A DNA stretch of 64,000 bases from a bacterium (GTDB lineage: Bacteria; Planctomycetota; UBA1135; UBA2386). The notes beneath the pieces are model-generated. The model was not told the origin of the DNA. It saw only the letters and a list, made by a program, of their open reading frames with translations, and did not search any database. Positions 47,021 to 58,769 of the stretch are shown one piece after another. The stretch spans positions 372,001 to 436,000 of the forward strand of contig JAUILN010000001.1 of NCBI GenBank assembly GCA_030432695.1, in the 5' to 3' direction. How positions within the stretch are numbered: position 1 is the stretch's first letter; the number at the start of each line of letters is the position of its first letter. Made by a program: the position numbers and the translations under genes.

Positions 47021-48022
47021 TCAGCGTACCACCAGCTGCCGGGCGATCTCGGGGAGTGCCGTCAGCACGACTTCGCCGACGATCTGCAGACTCGCGGCGG
47101 AGACATGCTCGAGGGTGTCGTCGGGCGTGTGCCACTGCGGATTGTCGACGATGTCGATCAGATCGATCGACGGGATGCCGGCATCGACGAACGGCAGGTG
47201 GTCGTCTCGCACCGGCAGACGGTTGGCATAGAACACGTCGGCATGGCCGAGCTGGCGGGCGGCCTGGAGCACGATCGCCTTGATCCGCGGGTCGGAGTAC
47301 TCGTCGTCGTCGATCTGCAGGCTCGCTGCTCCGACCATGTCCAGCAGGACCATCGCTCGGATGGGCGGGGTCGACGGGTCGTTCTCGCGGGCGGCGAGGT
47401 AGTGCTCCACGTAGCGACGCGAGCCGAACAAGGCGCGGTCGTGGTCCCACTTGAACGGCACGCTCTCCTCGCCGTCGAAGAACACCAGCTCGACGGTGCA
47501 GGGCAGCGGGTCGTCGCAGAGCTCGCGGGCGATCTCCAGCAGCAGGCCGACGCCGCTGCCCGAGTCGTTGGCGCCGACGAACGGGAAGTTGTGCAGCGGG
47601 TCGTCGTGACCCTCGCAGACCTTGGTGTCGTGATGGCAACCGATCACCAGCCGCTCGGGTCGTGCCCCGGGCAACGTGGCGACCACGTTGGTGAAGCGGA
47701 TCCGCTCCTTCGGGTCGACCCAGGTGTCGCGGCGGGCGACCAGGCCCATCGCGTCGAGTGTGCCCGCGATGTGGTCGATGGCCCGTTCCCAGCCGGTGGT
47801 GCCGGCGTGGCGGGGGCCCATCGCGCAGAGCCGCTCCACGTGGCCGTAGGCGCGGCGGCCGAGGTCGGTCGGGACGTCACGGCTCGGCAGCGGCTCCTGG
47901 ACGACCGGCGCGACCGGGTCGGTCTTCGGATCGCCCTGGCAGGTCGAGCCGAGTAGCGCGAGACCCAGGAGCAGCGGGGTCCAGGCGTGTGGGGCGGGCG
48001 GTCGGGGCGCCGTAGCGGTCAC
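47021..48022 (-). CDS. Glutaminyl-peptide cyclotransferase-like M28 family protein (copy 2)
   Basis: A 333-residue exported M28-fold protein. The leader LLLGLALLGSTCQGD may be a lipoprotein signal, although Thr precedes the Cys. Metal-site motifs are VIGCHHDTKV, GANDSGSGVGLLLEIAREL and FFDGEESVPFKWDHD, and His in VRDDHLPF. The DGEE-x4-W-x-x-D arrangement and ANDSGSG/ARELxDD are closer to glutaminyl cyclases than to standard aminopeptidases. Such enzymes cyclise N-terminal Gln to pyroglutamate. The GTG start overlaps the stop of the paralogue upstream (GTGA). Confidence 0.78.
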   Translation of the reverse strand: MTATAPRPPAPHAWTPLLLGLALLGSTCQGDPKTDPVAPVVQEPLPSRDVPTDLGRRAYGHVERLCAMGPRHAGTTGWERAIDHIAGTLDAMGLVARRDTWVDPKERIRFTNVVATLPGARPERLVIGCHHDTKVCEGHDDPLHNFPFVGANDSGSGVGLLLEIARELCDDPLPCTVELVFFDGEESVPFKWDHDRALFGSRRYVEHYLAARENDPSTPPIRAMVLLDMVGAASLQIDDDEYSDPRIKAIVLQAARQLGHADVFYANRLPVRDDHLPFVDAGIPSIDLIDIVDNPQWHTPDDTLEHVSAASLQIVGEVVLTALPEIARQLVVR

Positions 48023-49059
48023 TTGCAGAACTCCGCCTCGATCTTCGGCAACGCGTGCCAGACCAGGTTTCCGACGATGTGCAGCGAATCGGCCGACACG
48101 TGCTGCATCGTGTCGTTCGCGGTGTGCCACCAGGGCGTGTACTTCTTCGCCGCCTCGGGGGTGTTGGCGTTGTGCTGGACCTCGGCGCGGTAGGCGAAGT
48201 CGATCAGGTCGACGGTGCGGACCCCGCGGTTCTTGAACGGGATGTGGTCGTCGGTCATCGGTGACTCCCAGCGGAACATGCGTTCGCCCTCGCCCATCTC
48301 GACGCCGGTGTCCTTGAAGATCTGCAGCAGGGTGCTGTTCGAGGCGGTGTCGCGGTCGATCTTCAGCTCCGGGTCGCCGAGCAGGTCGAGCAGGATCAGG
48401 GCGCGCATCCGGGGGGCGAGTCCGCGTGGGAAGTCCGGGTGCCGTTGGTCGGAGGTGCCGTCCCAGGTCTCGGCCATGTGGGTGCTGCCGATCAACGACT
48501 TGTCGTGGTCCCACTCCCAGGGGATCGACTCCTCGCCGTCGAACCAGATCAGCCAGACGTCGGTGTCGAGCGGCTTGTTGGCGTGCAGTTCGCGCGCCAG
48601 CTCGATCAGCACGCCACACGACGCCGCCGAATCGAGCGCGCCGAGGAACTCGAAGTCCTGCTCGCCCTCGTGGGTGATCTTGCTGTCGTAGTGCGCGCCG
48701 ACCGCCAGGAACGGAGGCTTGTCGTCCTCGCCGTGCGCGGCCTTGCCGGGGATCCGGCAGATCAGGTTCTGGAACTCGACGCCCGGCAGCAGGTCTTCGC
48801 GCGCGAACGTCTGCCGCTCCAACTCGAGGGTCGGCGAGATCGCCTTCAGCTGCGCCTCGATGTAGTCCGCGGTCTTGCGGAGCGCGTCGGTGCCCGGGGG
48901 ACGCGGGCCGAACGCGCAGATCGCGGCCGCGTGCTCGCGGGCCTTCTCGCCTGAGACCGGACCCAGCGGATCGCTGCCGCAACTCGTCAGCAGCAGGAAC
49001 GGGACGGCGAGCGCCAGGAGGGCGAGCACGCGGATCGAACGGTGGCGCGACGGCTTCAT
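48019..49059 (-). CDS. Glutaminyl-peptide cyclotransferase-like M28 family lipoprotein (copy 1)
   Basis: A 346-residue lipoprotein precursor: VPFLLLTSCGSD holds the lipobox Cys27. The catalytic fold shows AVGAHYDSKI, GALDSAASCGVLIELAREL and WFDGEESIPWEWDHDKSLIGS. These follow human and bacterial glutaminyl cyclase motifs (HYDSK, ATDSAVPC, DGEEAF..W...DSLYGS) closely, with zinc ligands Asp, Glu and a distal His in DDHIPF. The expected reaction is pyroglutamate formation at N-terminal Gln of exported proteins. It sits first in a three-gene minus-strand unit, followed by a paralogue and a hydrolase. Confidence 0.82.
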   Translation of the reverse strand: MKPSRHRSIRVLALLALAVPFLLLTSCGSDPLGPVSGEKAREHAAAICAFGPRPPGTDALRKTADYIEAQLKAISPTLELERQTFAREDLLPGVEFQNLICRIPGKAAHGEDDKPPFLAVGAHYDSKITHEGEQDFEFLGALDSAASCGVLIELARELHANKPLDTDVWLIWFDGEESIPWEWDHDKSLIGSTHMAETWDGTSDQRHPDFPRGLAPRMRALILLDLLGDPELKIDRDTASNSTLLQIFKDTGVEMGEGERMFRWESPMTDDHIPFKNRGVRTVDLIDFAYRAEVQHNANTPEAAKKYTPWWHTANDTMQHVSADSLHIVGNLVWHALPKIEAEFCK

Positions 49060-49306
49060 TCCGCGTGAGCCTACCCGAAGGTCCGCCGACGGCCAGCCGT
49101 GGGGGACAGCGCCCCCAAACTTCGGAGGCTTTGGGAGTTCACCGCGTTTCCCGTCGAGACGCGGGGCCTAGGATGTCGAAGACACACGGGCGGAATCGGT
49201 GTCCTGGTTCCGTTCGATCCGCGCGGGTTGCCGCGGCACGGACCCCGCGCGGTTGCAGTCGACGCTGGCCACACCGGCCAGCCGAGCCGAACCAGTTGGA
49301 GTCAAG

Positions 49307-51388
<2,082 letters not shown>

Positions 51389-51441
51389 GCGTCCCTGCGG
51401 TGAAGGGCCCGAACGGAGCACCCCGAGCGCGGAGTTGAGCG

Positions 51442-52539
51442 TTGCGCAAAGTCGACCAGGACCACACCCGCTTCCGTGACATCGTGCGCGGTCGCATCAA
51501 GCGCGACCTGCGCAAGTTCGTGACGTCGGGCGAGATGATCGGGCGGCAGGGCGGCAAGGCCGTCAGCATCCCGATCCCGCAGATCCAGCTGCCGCGGTTC
51601 CGCTACGGCAAGAACCAGAAGCAGGGCGTCGGCCAGGGCGAGGGCGAGGAGGGCCAGCCGGTCCCCGGTCAGGAGCCAGGGCAGGGCGAAGCCGGCGAGG
51701 ATCCGGGTCAGCACAGCCTCGAGGTCGACGTCGGTCTCGACGAGCTGGCGCAGATCCTCGGCGAGGAGCTCGAACTCCCCAACATCGAGCCGCGCGGCAA
51801 GAAGGCGATCCGCACCCAGGCCGGTCGCTTCACCGGCATCTCGCGCTCCGGGCCGAAGTCGCTGCGCCACTTCAAGCGGACTTTCAAGGAGGCGCTGAAG
51901 CGGCAGATCGCCTCGGGGACCTACGACCCCGACAACCCGGTGATCGTCCCGATCGAGGAGGACCACCGCTACCGGTTCCTGTCGACCCGCGAGGAGCCGC
52001 AGGCCAGCGCGGCGGTCATCTACATGATGGACGTCTCAGGCTCGATGGGCCGCGAGCAGAAGGAGATCGTCCGCATCGAAGCGTTCTGGATCGATACGTG
52101 GCTGCGCAGCCAATACAAGAATCTCGAGGTCGCCTACATCGTCCACGACGCCGCAGCACACCTGGTCGACCAGCACACGTTCTTCCATCTGCGCGAGTCG
52201 GGCGGCACCAAGATCTCGTCGGCCTACGAGCTGTGCCTCAGGCTGATCGACGACAGGTTCCCCGCGCACGAGTGGAACCTCTACCCGTTCCACTTCAGCG
52301 ATGGCGACAACTGGTCTTCGCGCGACACCGAGCGCTGCGTCGATCTGCTGAAGAACGGCATCCTGCCGAAGTGCAACCAGTTCAGCTACGGCCAGGTCAA
52401 GTCGGCCTACGGCTCGGGTCAGTTCAAGAAGGATCTGGATGGCGTGTTCCGCGGCGACGACAAGGTCGTGACCAGCGACATCCTCGACCGCGACGGCATC
52501 CTGCCGTCGATCAAGACCTTCCTGGGGAAGGGGCGGTGA
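51442..52539 (+). CDS. YeaH/DUF444 family protein
   Basis: A 365-residue protein of the YeaH (DUF444) family. The basic head [22 protein letters not shown] is conserved, an acidic Gly/Gln/Glu-rich linker spans about 60-92, and a von Willebrand A-like domain follows with the metal motif DVSGSM at 197-202. The family works with PrkA and SpoVR, but its biochemical role is unknown. The start is TTG 51442; no ATG or GTG gives the conserved head. It begins 53 bases after prkA and ends 16 bases before spoVR. Confidence 0.92.
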   Translation: MRKVDQDHTRFRDIVRGRIKRDLRKFVTSGEMIGRQGGKAVSIPIPQIQLPRFRYGKNQKQGVGQGEGEEGQPVPGQEPGQGEAGEDPGQHSLEVDVGLDELAQILGEELELPNIEPRGKKAIRTQAGRFTGISRSGPKSLRHFKRTFKEALKRQIASGTYDPDNPVIVPIEEDHRYRFLSTREEPQASAAVIYMMDVSGSMGREQKEIVRIEAFWIDTWLRSQYKNLEVAYIVHDAAAHLVDQHTFFHLRESGGTKISSAYELCLRLIDDRFPAHEWNLYPFHFSDGDNWSSRDTERCVDLLKNGILPKCNQFSYGQVKSAYGSGQFKKDLDGVFRGDDKVVTSDILDRDGILPSIKTFLGKGR

Positions 52540-52555
52540 GCGGAGATGCAACGCG

Positions 52556-54091
52556 ATGGGTGAGCTGACCCCGGAACTGGCGCGGTACCGCGATGAGATC
52601 CGCGAACTCGCGGCCCGCTACGGCCTCGACTTCTACGAGGTGGTCTTCGAGCTGGTCGACTACGACGAGCTCAACATGATCGCCGCCTATGGCGGGTTCC
52701 CGACGCGCTACCCCTACTGGCGCTTCGGCATGGAGTACGAGCAGCTCTCGAAGAGCTACTCCTACGGCCTCTCGAAGATCTACGAGCTCGTGATCAACAA
52801 CGACCCCTGCTACGCGTACCTGATGCGGAGCAACTCGTTGACGGACCAGAAGCTGGTGATGGCCCACGTCTATGGGCACTGCGACTTCTTCAAGAACAAC
52901 TATTGGTTCTCGAAGACGCCGCGGAAGATGATGGATATCACCGCGAATCATGGCGCGCGCATCCGGCGCTACATGGATCGCCATGGCGTCGAGCCGGTCG
53001 AGCACTTCATCGATCTGGTGCTCTCGCTCGACAACCTGATCGACATCCATTCGCCGTTCATCTCCAGGGATGCGAGCGGCACGCGCTCGCCGGCAGTGGG
53101 CTCGGGCGACGACGACGACACGGGGCGGATCCGGGCCAAGGACTACATGGACCGGTACATCAACCCGCCGGAGTACCTGGCCGCGCAGCGGCGCAAGGCC
53201 GCCGAGCAGCGTGCCGCGTCACGCCGCCATCCGGCCGAACCGGCCCGCGACGTGCTGAAGTTCCTGCTGCAGAACGCGCCGCTGGAGGGCTGGCAACAGG
53301 ACATCCTCGCGATGCTCCGCGAGGAGGCCTACTACTTCGCCCCGCAGGGCATGACCAAGATCATGAACGAGGGTTGGGCGGTGTTCTGGCACTCGTACCT
53401 GATGACGCGGCACATCGTCGAGGCGTCGGAAGTCATCCACTACGCCGACGCGCACTCGGGGACGCTCGCGACCAGGCCCGGCCAGATCAATCCGTACAAG
53501 CTCGGCGTCGAGCTGTTCAAGCACATCGAGCACCGCTGGGACGTCGGCAAGTTCGGCGACGAGTACGAGGCCTGCGAAGACGAGGAGGAACGGCGCGCCT
53601 GGAACCGGCCGACCAACAAGGGCCGTGACAAGATCTTCCAGGTCCGTTCGATCTACAACGACGTGTCGTTCGTCGACGAGTTCGTCGACGCCGAGTTCGC
53701 CGAGGCGCAGAAGATGTACGTCTTCGGCTATGACCAGTCGACCGGCCGCTACGTCGTGGTCGACCGCGATTGGCGCAAGGTGAAGAAGCAGCTGCTGGAC
53801 AGTCTGACCAACTTCGGCAACCCGATCATCTACGTCGCGGACGCCAACTGGTCGAACCGCGGCGAACTCTACCTCTACCACGACTGGATGGGCGCCGACC
53901 TGCAGTTCGACGCCGCGATGATGACACTGCGCCACGTCTTCGAGATGTGGAAGCGTCCGGTCCATCTCGAGACCCGCGACGAGGGCGAAGCCAAGCTGTT
54001 CAGCTACGACGGCAAGGAGCCGGTCATCCGCGAGATCACCGGCTCGAGGTCACCGCGCGACGTGGTGGGGACGCTGCAGGAGCAGGGCTAG
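52556..54091 (+). CDS. spoVR: SpoVR family protein
   Basis: A 511-residue SpoVR protein. Conserved blocks include ELVDYDELNMIAAYGGFPTRYPYWRFGMEYE near 36-66, VMAHVYGHCDFFKNN near 99-115 and MTKIMNEGWAVFWHSYLM around 265-282. SpoVR was named from spore cortex formation in Bacillus, but the family is widespread in non-sporulating bacteria together with PrkA and YeaH. A moderately charged insertion (about 175-230, rich in Arg and Ala) is the only less conserved part. Followed by two short hairpins. Confidence 0.94.
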   Translation: MGELTPELARYRDEIRELAARYGLDFYEVVFELVDYDELNMIAAYGGFPTRYPYWRFGMEYEQLSKSYSYGLSKIYELVINNDPCYAYLMRSNSLTDQKLVMAHVYGHCDFFKNNYWFSKTPRKMMDITANHGARIRRYMDRHGVEPVEHFIDLVLSLDNLIDIHSPFISRDASGTRSPAVGSGDDDDTGRIRAKDYMDRYINPPEYLAAQRRKAAEQRAASRRHPAEPARDVLKFLLQNAPLEGWQQDILAMLREEAYYFAPQGMTKIMNEGWAVFWHSYLMTRHIVEASEVIHYADAHSGTLATRPGQINPYKLGVELFKHIEHRWDVGKFGDEYEACEDEEERRAWNRPTNKGRDKIFQVRSIYNDVSFVDEFVDAEFAEAQKMYVFGYDQSTGRYVVVDRDWRKVKKQLLDSLTNFGNPIIYVADANWSNRGELYLYHDWMGADLQFDAAMMTLRHVFEMWKRPVHLETRDEGEAKLFSYDGKEPVIREITGSRSPRDVVGTLQEQG

Positions 54092-54105
54092 GAGCCCGCC
54101 CCGGT

Positions 54106-54136
54106 GCCTGGCACCCAGGCGGCCCTGGCACCCAGG
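54106..54136. terminator. Two tandem hairpins between convergent genes
   Basis: GCCTGG-CAC-CCAGGC at 54106-54120 and CCTGG-CAC-CCAGG at 54124-54136 share the repeated core CCTGGCACCCAGGCG. They lie between the spoVR stop (54091) and the end of the radical SAM gene (54155). No T tract. Their position suits a bidirectional terminator. Confidence 0.5.
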
Positions 54137-54154
54137 CGACCAGGAACCGAGCGC

Positions 54155-55327
54155 CTACTGCCCCATCGCCGCCCGCGCCCGCGCCCGGAACTTCGCCCGC
54201 TGCGCGAACGAGGCCTTCACGTCCGGCCGGCCCATGTTCGACACCGCGCAGTTGGCGCAGGTCGGGCGCAGGTTCATCCGGTGCAGCTGGCGGCGCAGCT
54301 CCATGAACTGCGGGCCGGTCCAGATCTCCTCGAAGGTCTGGGTCTTGAAGTCACCGAACGAGGTGTGCTCCCACCACGAGCCGCAGGGGAACACGGTGCC
54401 GTCCGGGTTCACGTGGATGTAGCGCCAGGGGAAGTAGCAGGGCCGGTTGTGGTGCTTCTTCTGCTTGACCGCGAGCAGGAACTCGCGGTTCTTGTGGTTC
54501 AGGTACTCGTCGACCGAGACCGTGGGCTGCATCTCCTGGTCGGGGATCAGCGCGTTGCCGCCACCCTCGTCGGACTCCGGCACGTCGGCCGTGTCGATCT
54601 CGGCGTTGTGTTCGGGCAGCGGGATCGGTGCAGCGATCTTGATGCCGTTCTCGTCGGCGACGCGCTTGACCTCCGCCATCACCGAGTTGCACAGCGCAGG
54701 CTGGTTGAGCAGGGACTCCTTCTCCATGTCCATGCCGCCGATCACCGCCATGTGCACGAAGTTCATGAACTTCACGCCCTTCGATCCGCAGAAGCGCACT
54801 AACTCCGGCATGGTGCGGATGTTGGAGGTCATCAGCACCGCGGTCACCGAGGTGTTCGGGAACTTGGAGCCCAGCGCCTTCTTGCGCTCGTTGATGACGT
54901 CGAAGCGGCTGGTGACGCGCTCCCATTTGGCCGGGAAGCGGATTCGCTCGAAGGTGTCCTTGTCGCCGCCGTCCATCGAGATGGTCAGGATCGGCATCTG
55001 CACCTCGATGACCTTGTCGATGATCTTCTCGGTCAGCGACATGCCGTTGGTCGAGAAGTGGAACTTCGGCACCTCGTACTTCCGGCACAGCTCCAGCGCC
55101 CGCGGCAGATCGGGCGCCATCAGCGGTTCGGCGCTCGACGACAGCACCACGTCGTGGGCCCGCGGGAACAGGTCGGCCGCCACCCGCTCGAGCAGCTCGT
55201 CTCCCATCGTGGTCTTGTTGGGCACGAACTCGGGGTGCGCGAAGTGGCACATGATGCACTTCAGCTGGCACGTGCCGACCATGTCGAGCTTGACGCGCAG
55301 GAAGCGGTTGTCGCGGAGGACGGGCAT
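54155..55327 (-). CDS. Radical SAM protein with a SPASM-type C-terminal domain
   Basis: A 390-residue radical SAM enzyme. The [4Fe-4S] motif is CQLKCIMC (Cys20, Cys24, Cys27) in DMVGTCQLKCIMCHFAHPE, and the barrel continues through STNGMSLTEKII and LTISMDGGDKDTFERIRFP. The C-terminal domain has SPASM-like cysteines: CYFPWRYIHVNPDGTVFPCGSWW and PTCANC. SPASM proteins often modify peptides or make cofactors. No small precursor peptide gene was seen nearby. The subgroup with NPDGTVFPCG is typical of genes beside sugar or envelope functions, but the substrate is not readable. Confidence 0.87.
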   Translation of the reverse strand: MPVLRDNRFLRVKLDMVGTCQLKCIMCHFAHPEFVPNKTTMGDELLERVAADLFPRAHDVVLSSSAEPLMAPDLPRALELCRKYEVPKFHFSTNGMSLTEKIIDKVIEVQMPILTISMDGGDKDTFERIRFPAKWERVTSRFDVINERKKALGSKFPNTSVTAVLMTSNIRTMPELVRFCGSKGVKFMNFVHMAVIGGMDMEKESLLNQPALCNSVMAEVKRVADENGIKIAAPIPLPEHNAEIDTADVPESDEGGGNALIPDQEMQPTVSVDEYLNHKNREFLLAVKQKKHHNRPCYFPWRYIHVNPDGTVFPCGSWWEHTSFGDFKTQTFEEIWTGPQFMELRRQLHRMNLRPTCANCAVSNMGRPDVKASFAQRAKFRARARAAMGQ

Positions 55328-55464
55328 TCGGTGTCTCGGGGATTCCGGAGCCGGAGGCGGGATGGGTCGGAAGGGTGGGCTGGGCGTCTCGGCAGATGCG
55401 CCCGACCCGGAATGGTATCACCTGTCCGCGGGCCCCTGGAACCGGACCCCGGTCCCGAAACGGG

Positions 55465-57693
55465 TCAGGTGAGCTGGTAGTGCAGGCCGTCCGGGGTATG
55501 GACCAGCGGGTCCAGGTCCAGCATCGGCTCCAGCGAGGATTCGAACTCGGCGAGCTCTGGGCTGTGGGCCAGCACCTGGGCGGCCGACAGCGGCGCTCCC
55601 GAGCTGCGGAGCACGTCGCGGGCGGTGCGTTGGATCCAGGCTCCCAAGCCGAGGTCGGCGCGGGCGACCACCGGTCCGGGCAGGATCTCGAAGTCGCCGT
55701 GGCGCCGCAGGAGATCGAGCAGGAGGTGGTGGGTGAGGAACACGCCGCCGAGTCCAGCCCGGTCGACCGCTTCCGCGAGCACCTCGATGCTGGCGTGGCC
55801 GTTGTGGTCCTCGAGCTGCATGTCGGTCTCCCGGATCAGCTGGCGCAGGCGCTCCTGGCCGAACGGATAGTTGTCGAGCAGGTCGACCCGGTCACGGGTC
55901 GGGAACACGAAGCGGCGGTTCTCGCGCAGCAGGCGCGCCACGAGTGCGCGACGCCGTGGCGGCTGGTTCTGCAGGAAGCGGGCGAACGGCAGTTCGCCCA
56001 TCGCCCGGCGGAGGTCCTCGACCAATTCCTCGACCACCGGGGAGCCTCGGCGCCCCTGGCCCGGGACGAAGTCGCCCCGGCCGAGGTAACGGACCGCGCG
56101 ATCCTGGCGCAGGCGATCGATCGCGAGGTGGGCGGTGCGGCTCGAGGGGGCCTGGTCGCCGGCGCCGAACGGCTCGAACACCGACGTACGCACGCCACGC
56201 TGGACCACCAGGTCCCGGAAGTGCTCGGCGAAGGGCCTGGCTGTCTCGATCTCGTCGAGCAGCGTGGCGCGGAGTTCGAAGCAGCAGGGCGCCGTCTCGA
56301 CGAACCGGCGGTCGCCACGCAGGGTCTGGTGGATGCGCCGCCGCGAGGCGTGGCGGTGACGGTCGCGGTAGTGGAATTGCAGGTCGTCGAGGTGCAGTGG
56401 CCGTCCGACGTCTTCCAGGATCCTCTGCAGTCGATCGGCCGGACGCGGCGGTAGCTCGACGATCCGTGGCGCGCCGTGGGCTCGGAATCGCAGGGAGCGT
56501 CCGTGGTGGCGCTCCAGGAGGTGCGAGAACAAGGCCTCGGGGAGATCGCCATCGACCGCCCTGGCGAGGCGGCGTTCGGCGCGGTGGGCCAGAGGTCGTG
56601 GTCCGAGCTGCTGGAGCACCCGTCCGAGGGCGCGATTCACCGCGATGAGCCGGGGGCGCGACAGCTCGATGAGTCTTTGGCCGTCGAAGCTCAGGCGGTC
56701 GGGGTCGAGGGCTGCGAGCAGACGCAATACGAAGTCGCCGGGGTGGCCGGCCAGCGTGCGGCCGAGGCGGGATCCGCGGTCGACGTGGTGCGCGTCGAGC
56801 ACACCGCCGGCGGCGGCGAGTTCGCGGTCGAGGTCGGAGCACAGCAGCGAGAGTTCGGCTGCGAGTTCGGTCCGCAGCTCTTCGATCGCCTCCGCGGCGA
56901 GCGCGAGCACCTCGTCGGGTTCGATCTTCAGCTCGGCGGCGATCGCGCGCACCCGTCGCGGTCGGCACTCGAATCCCAGCAGTCGTCGGAGGACCTGGAC
57001 GGCCGCTGGTCGCGAGAGCCTGGCAAGTGCGGAACGGACCAGGCGGCGTAGCGCGGGCTGCTCGACGTCGGCCTTCGCCGGCCTGCGCTCCCCCGGGTCG
57101 CTGGACGACCAGACGCGCTGCAGTGCCGAACGGATGGTGTCGCGCAGCGACGGAGACAAGGTGTCGAGGGATGCCTGCGCGGCGTCGTGGAGTCGGTGCA
57201 GAGCCCTTTCCTGCAGCGCGGAGCGGACTTCGTCGGCGAGGGGCAGGCGGTCGAGGGAGATGTCCGGTAGCAGGTCCTCGAGCAGGGTCGGGGCCCGTCG
57301 GTCCAGTGCGCGTCGGATCGATCGCTCGCAGGTTTCGAGGGTGCGGGCGCCCAGGCCGCGCTGCGCCAGCAGGGTCTGGTTCGAGGTCGCGAGATACTCG
57401 GCGATCGAGCCGACCCCCAGCCGTTGCAGGAGCCTTCGGGCGCGACGATCTTCGACCACGTCCTCGATGGGCGTCGCGAGTGCCTGGGGTGACACCGCAC
57501 GACGTTCCGACAGCTCGGCGAGACGCTGCATCAGGAGCGAGGCTCGCGTTGCCAGGTCGCGGAGTTCCGGGTCGAGCGTGGCGGGGTCGACCGCGAGGAG
57601 CTGCGTCGCCGACGACACGCCGAGTCGAGCCGCGGCCTCGCGGGCCGCGGGATCCGGGCGGAGCAATTCGAGGCGCGGGTCGACGGCGGTCAT
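55465..57693 (-). CDS. Multi-domain regulator: RNAP alpha-CTD-like, sigma region 4-like and winged-helix domains
   Basis: A 742-residue cytoplasmic protein. Residues about 83-130 (RRLLQRLGVGSIAEYLATSN, then LLAQRGLGARTLETCERSI) resemble the RNA polymerase alpha C-terminal domain, and residues 18-50 look like a weaker copy. Residues about 232-277 (VLRRLLGFECRPRRVRAIAAELKIEPDEVLALAAEAIEELR, in pattern) follow sigma-70 region 4. Residues about 420-476 (RPLHLDDLQFHYRDRHRHAS, GDRRFVETAPCCFELR) look like a HARE-HTH-type winged helix, and about 670-742 like another. Proteins with this mix are known but poorly studied; DNA or polymerase binding is inferred. The ATG overlaps the stop of the upstream secreted-protein gene (ATGA). 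Confidence 0.62.
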   Translation of the reverse strand: MTAVDPRLELLRPDPAAREAAARLGVSSATQLLAVDPATLDPELRDLATRASLLMQRLAELSERRAVSPQALATPIEDVVEDRRARRLLQRLGVGSIAEYLATSNQTLLAQRGLGARTLETCERSIRRALDRRAPTLLEDLLPDISLDRLPLADEVRSALQERALHRLHDAAQASLDTLSPSLRDTIRSALQRVWSSSDPGERRPAKADVEQPALRRLVRSALARLSRPAAVQVLRRLLGFECRPRRVRAIAAELKIEPDEVLALAAEAIEELRTELAAELSLLCSDLDRELAAAGGVLDAHHVDRGSRLGRTLAGHPGDFVLRLLAALDPDRLSFDGQRLIELSRPRLIAVNRALGRVLQQLGPRPLAHRAERRLARAVDGDLPEALFSHLLERHHGRSLRFRAHGAPRIVELPPRPADRLQRILEDVGRPLHLDDLQFHYRDRHRHASRRRIHQTLRGDRRFVETAPCCFELRATLLDEIETARPFAEHFRDLVVQRGVRTSVFEPFGAGDQAPSSRTAHLAIDRLRQDRAVRYLGRGDFVPGQGRRGSPVVEELVEDLRRAMGELPFARFLQNQPPRRRALVARLLRENRRFVFPTRDRVDLLDNYPFGQERLRQLIRETDMQLEDHNGHASIEVLAEAVDRAGLGGVFLTHHLLLDLLRRHGDFEILPGPVVARADLGLGAWIQRTARDVLRSSGAPLSAAQVLAHSPELAEFESSLEPMLDLDPLVHTPDGLHYQLT

Positions 57694-58769
57694 CGCAGGC
57701 GTTCGGGATCGATCGACCGCCATCGGGTCGGTGGGGCGGCCGGAGCCGCGGTCGAGTGAGCGCGCGCCGCGTCGCGCAGGACATCGGGTGCGACCATCGC
57801 GTGCAGCCATGCATCCGGTGTGGCGTCGTCCAGCAGGACCTCGGCGGCCTGCACGGCGATGCCGCGGTCCGACGAGGCGAGCAGGGCGCGGGCGATGCGG
57901 GAGCGTGCGGACGAAGGGCCGAGCTGCCGTAGCAGCACGGCTGCACGGCGGGCGGCGACATCGGCCCCCTCGTGGGCGAGGGCCGGCACCAGGCAGTCGG
58001 CGAGGGATTCCGCTGGGCCCGCGAGAAGGGCGCCTTCCAGCAGTGAGAGGATCTCGTTCCGTGAGGTGTGCAGGTAGCCGTCGCAGAGGCGGCCGAGCGT
58101 CGCCTGCGGGTCGCAGCGGGTCGCTGCGATCCACAGCGGCGTCGGATCGATCGATGGATCCTCGAACGCGCGGTCCAGGGCGGCGAGCAGGCGTGCCGCG
58201 TCGGAGCCTCCCGCGGTGCCGAGGGCCGGGGTCGCGGCCAGGGCTCGCGCCGCGTCGTCTCGAATCCGGGGCCGCAGGTCGTCGAGTGCGTCCACGAGCA
58301 AGCGGCGTCGGGCGGCCGGGTTGTTGGCGGTGCGGACCAGGCCGTCGACGTGCTCGACGGTTGCTCGGTCGGCGTCGGGCACGGCGCGGGCCCCGAGTCG
58401 GACCAGTCGAGGAGTGTCGGCGGAGCCGTCGAGGAACAGGATGCGTCGCACTCCTGGGACCACCGCGAACAGCGCTCGTCCGCAGGCTGCGCCCGAGGCC
58501 TCCTCGAGGGTCACCAGGCTCGGTGCCCGGCTGCCTCGTAGCACCTCCTCGACGACGAAGCGCAGCTGGGTCCGGCCGCGGGCGGAGTCATCGATCCGCT
58601 CGACGGCGCGAGCGACGACGATCCGGGTCGCGGCGTCGGTGCAGGACTGCAGCGTCGTCGCACCCGCCTGCGCATGGAGGTTCACACCGACGGAGGCGAG
58701 CAGTGCCACGAGGGTCGATACGAGAGCCCTGCAGTTCCCAGGTCGGAGCGGTCCCATCGGCCAGCTCAT
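57690..58769 (-). CDS. Secreted protein with HEAT-like helical repeats
   Basis: A 359-residue exported protein. The signal peptide contains ALVSTLVALLASVGVNLHAQ (about 14-34). Residues 35-140 form a beta-rich head with four Cys. Residues about 150-340 are Ala/Leu/Arg-rich helical repeats resembling HEAT units (RIRDDAARALAATPALG; DVAARRAAVLLRQLG; GIAVQAAEVLLDD). No catalytic motif. A second ATG at 58757 also fits. It is odd that a secreted protein is translationally coupled to a cytoplasmic polymerase-related regulator. Confidence 0.68.
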   Translation of the reverse strand: MSWPMGPLRPGNCRALVSTLVALLASVGVNLHAQAGATTLQSCTDAATRIVVARAVERIDDSARGRTQLRFVVEEVLRGSRAPSLVTLEEASGAACGRALFAVVPGVRRILFLDGSADTPRLVRLGARAVPDADRATVEHVDGLVRTANNPAARRRLLVDALDDLRPRIRDDAARALAATPALGTAGGSDAARLLAALDRAFEDPSIDPTPLWIAATRCDPQATLGRLCDGYLHTSRNEILSLLEGALLAGPAESLADCLVPALAHEGADVAARRAAVLLRQLGPSSARSRIARALLASSDRGIAVQAAEVLLDDATPDAWLHAMVAPDVLRDAARAHSTAAPAAPPTRWRSIDPERLR

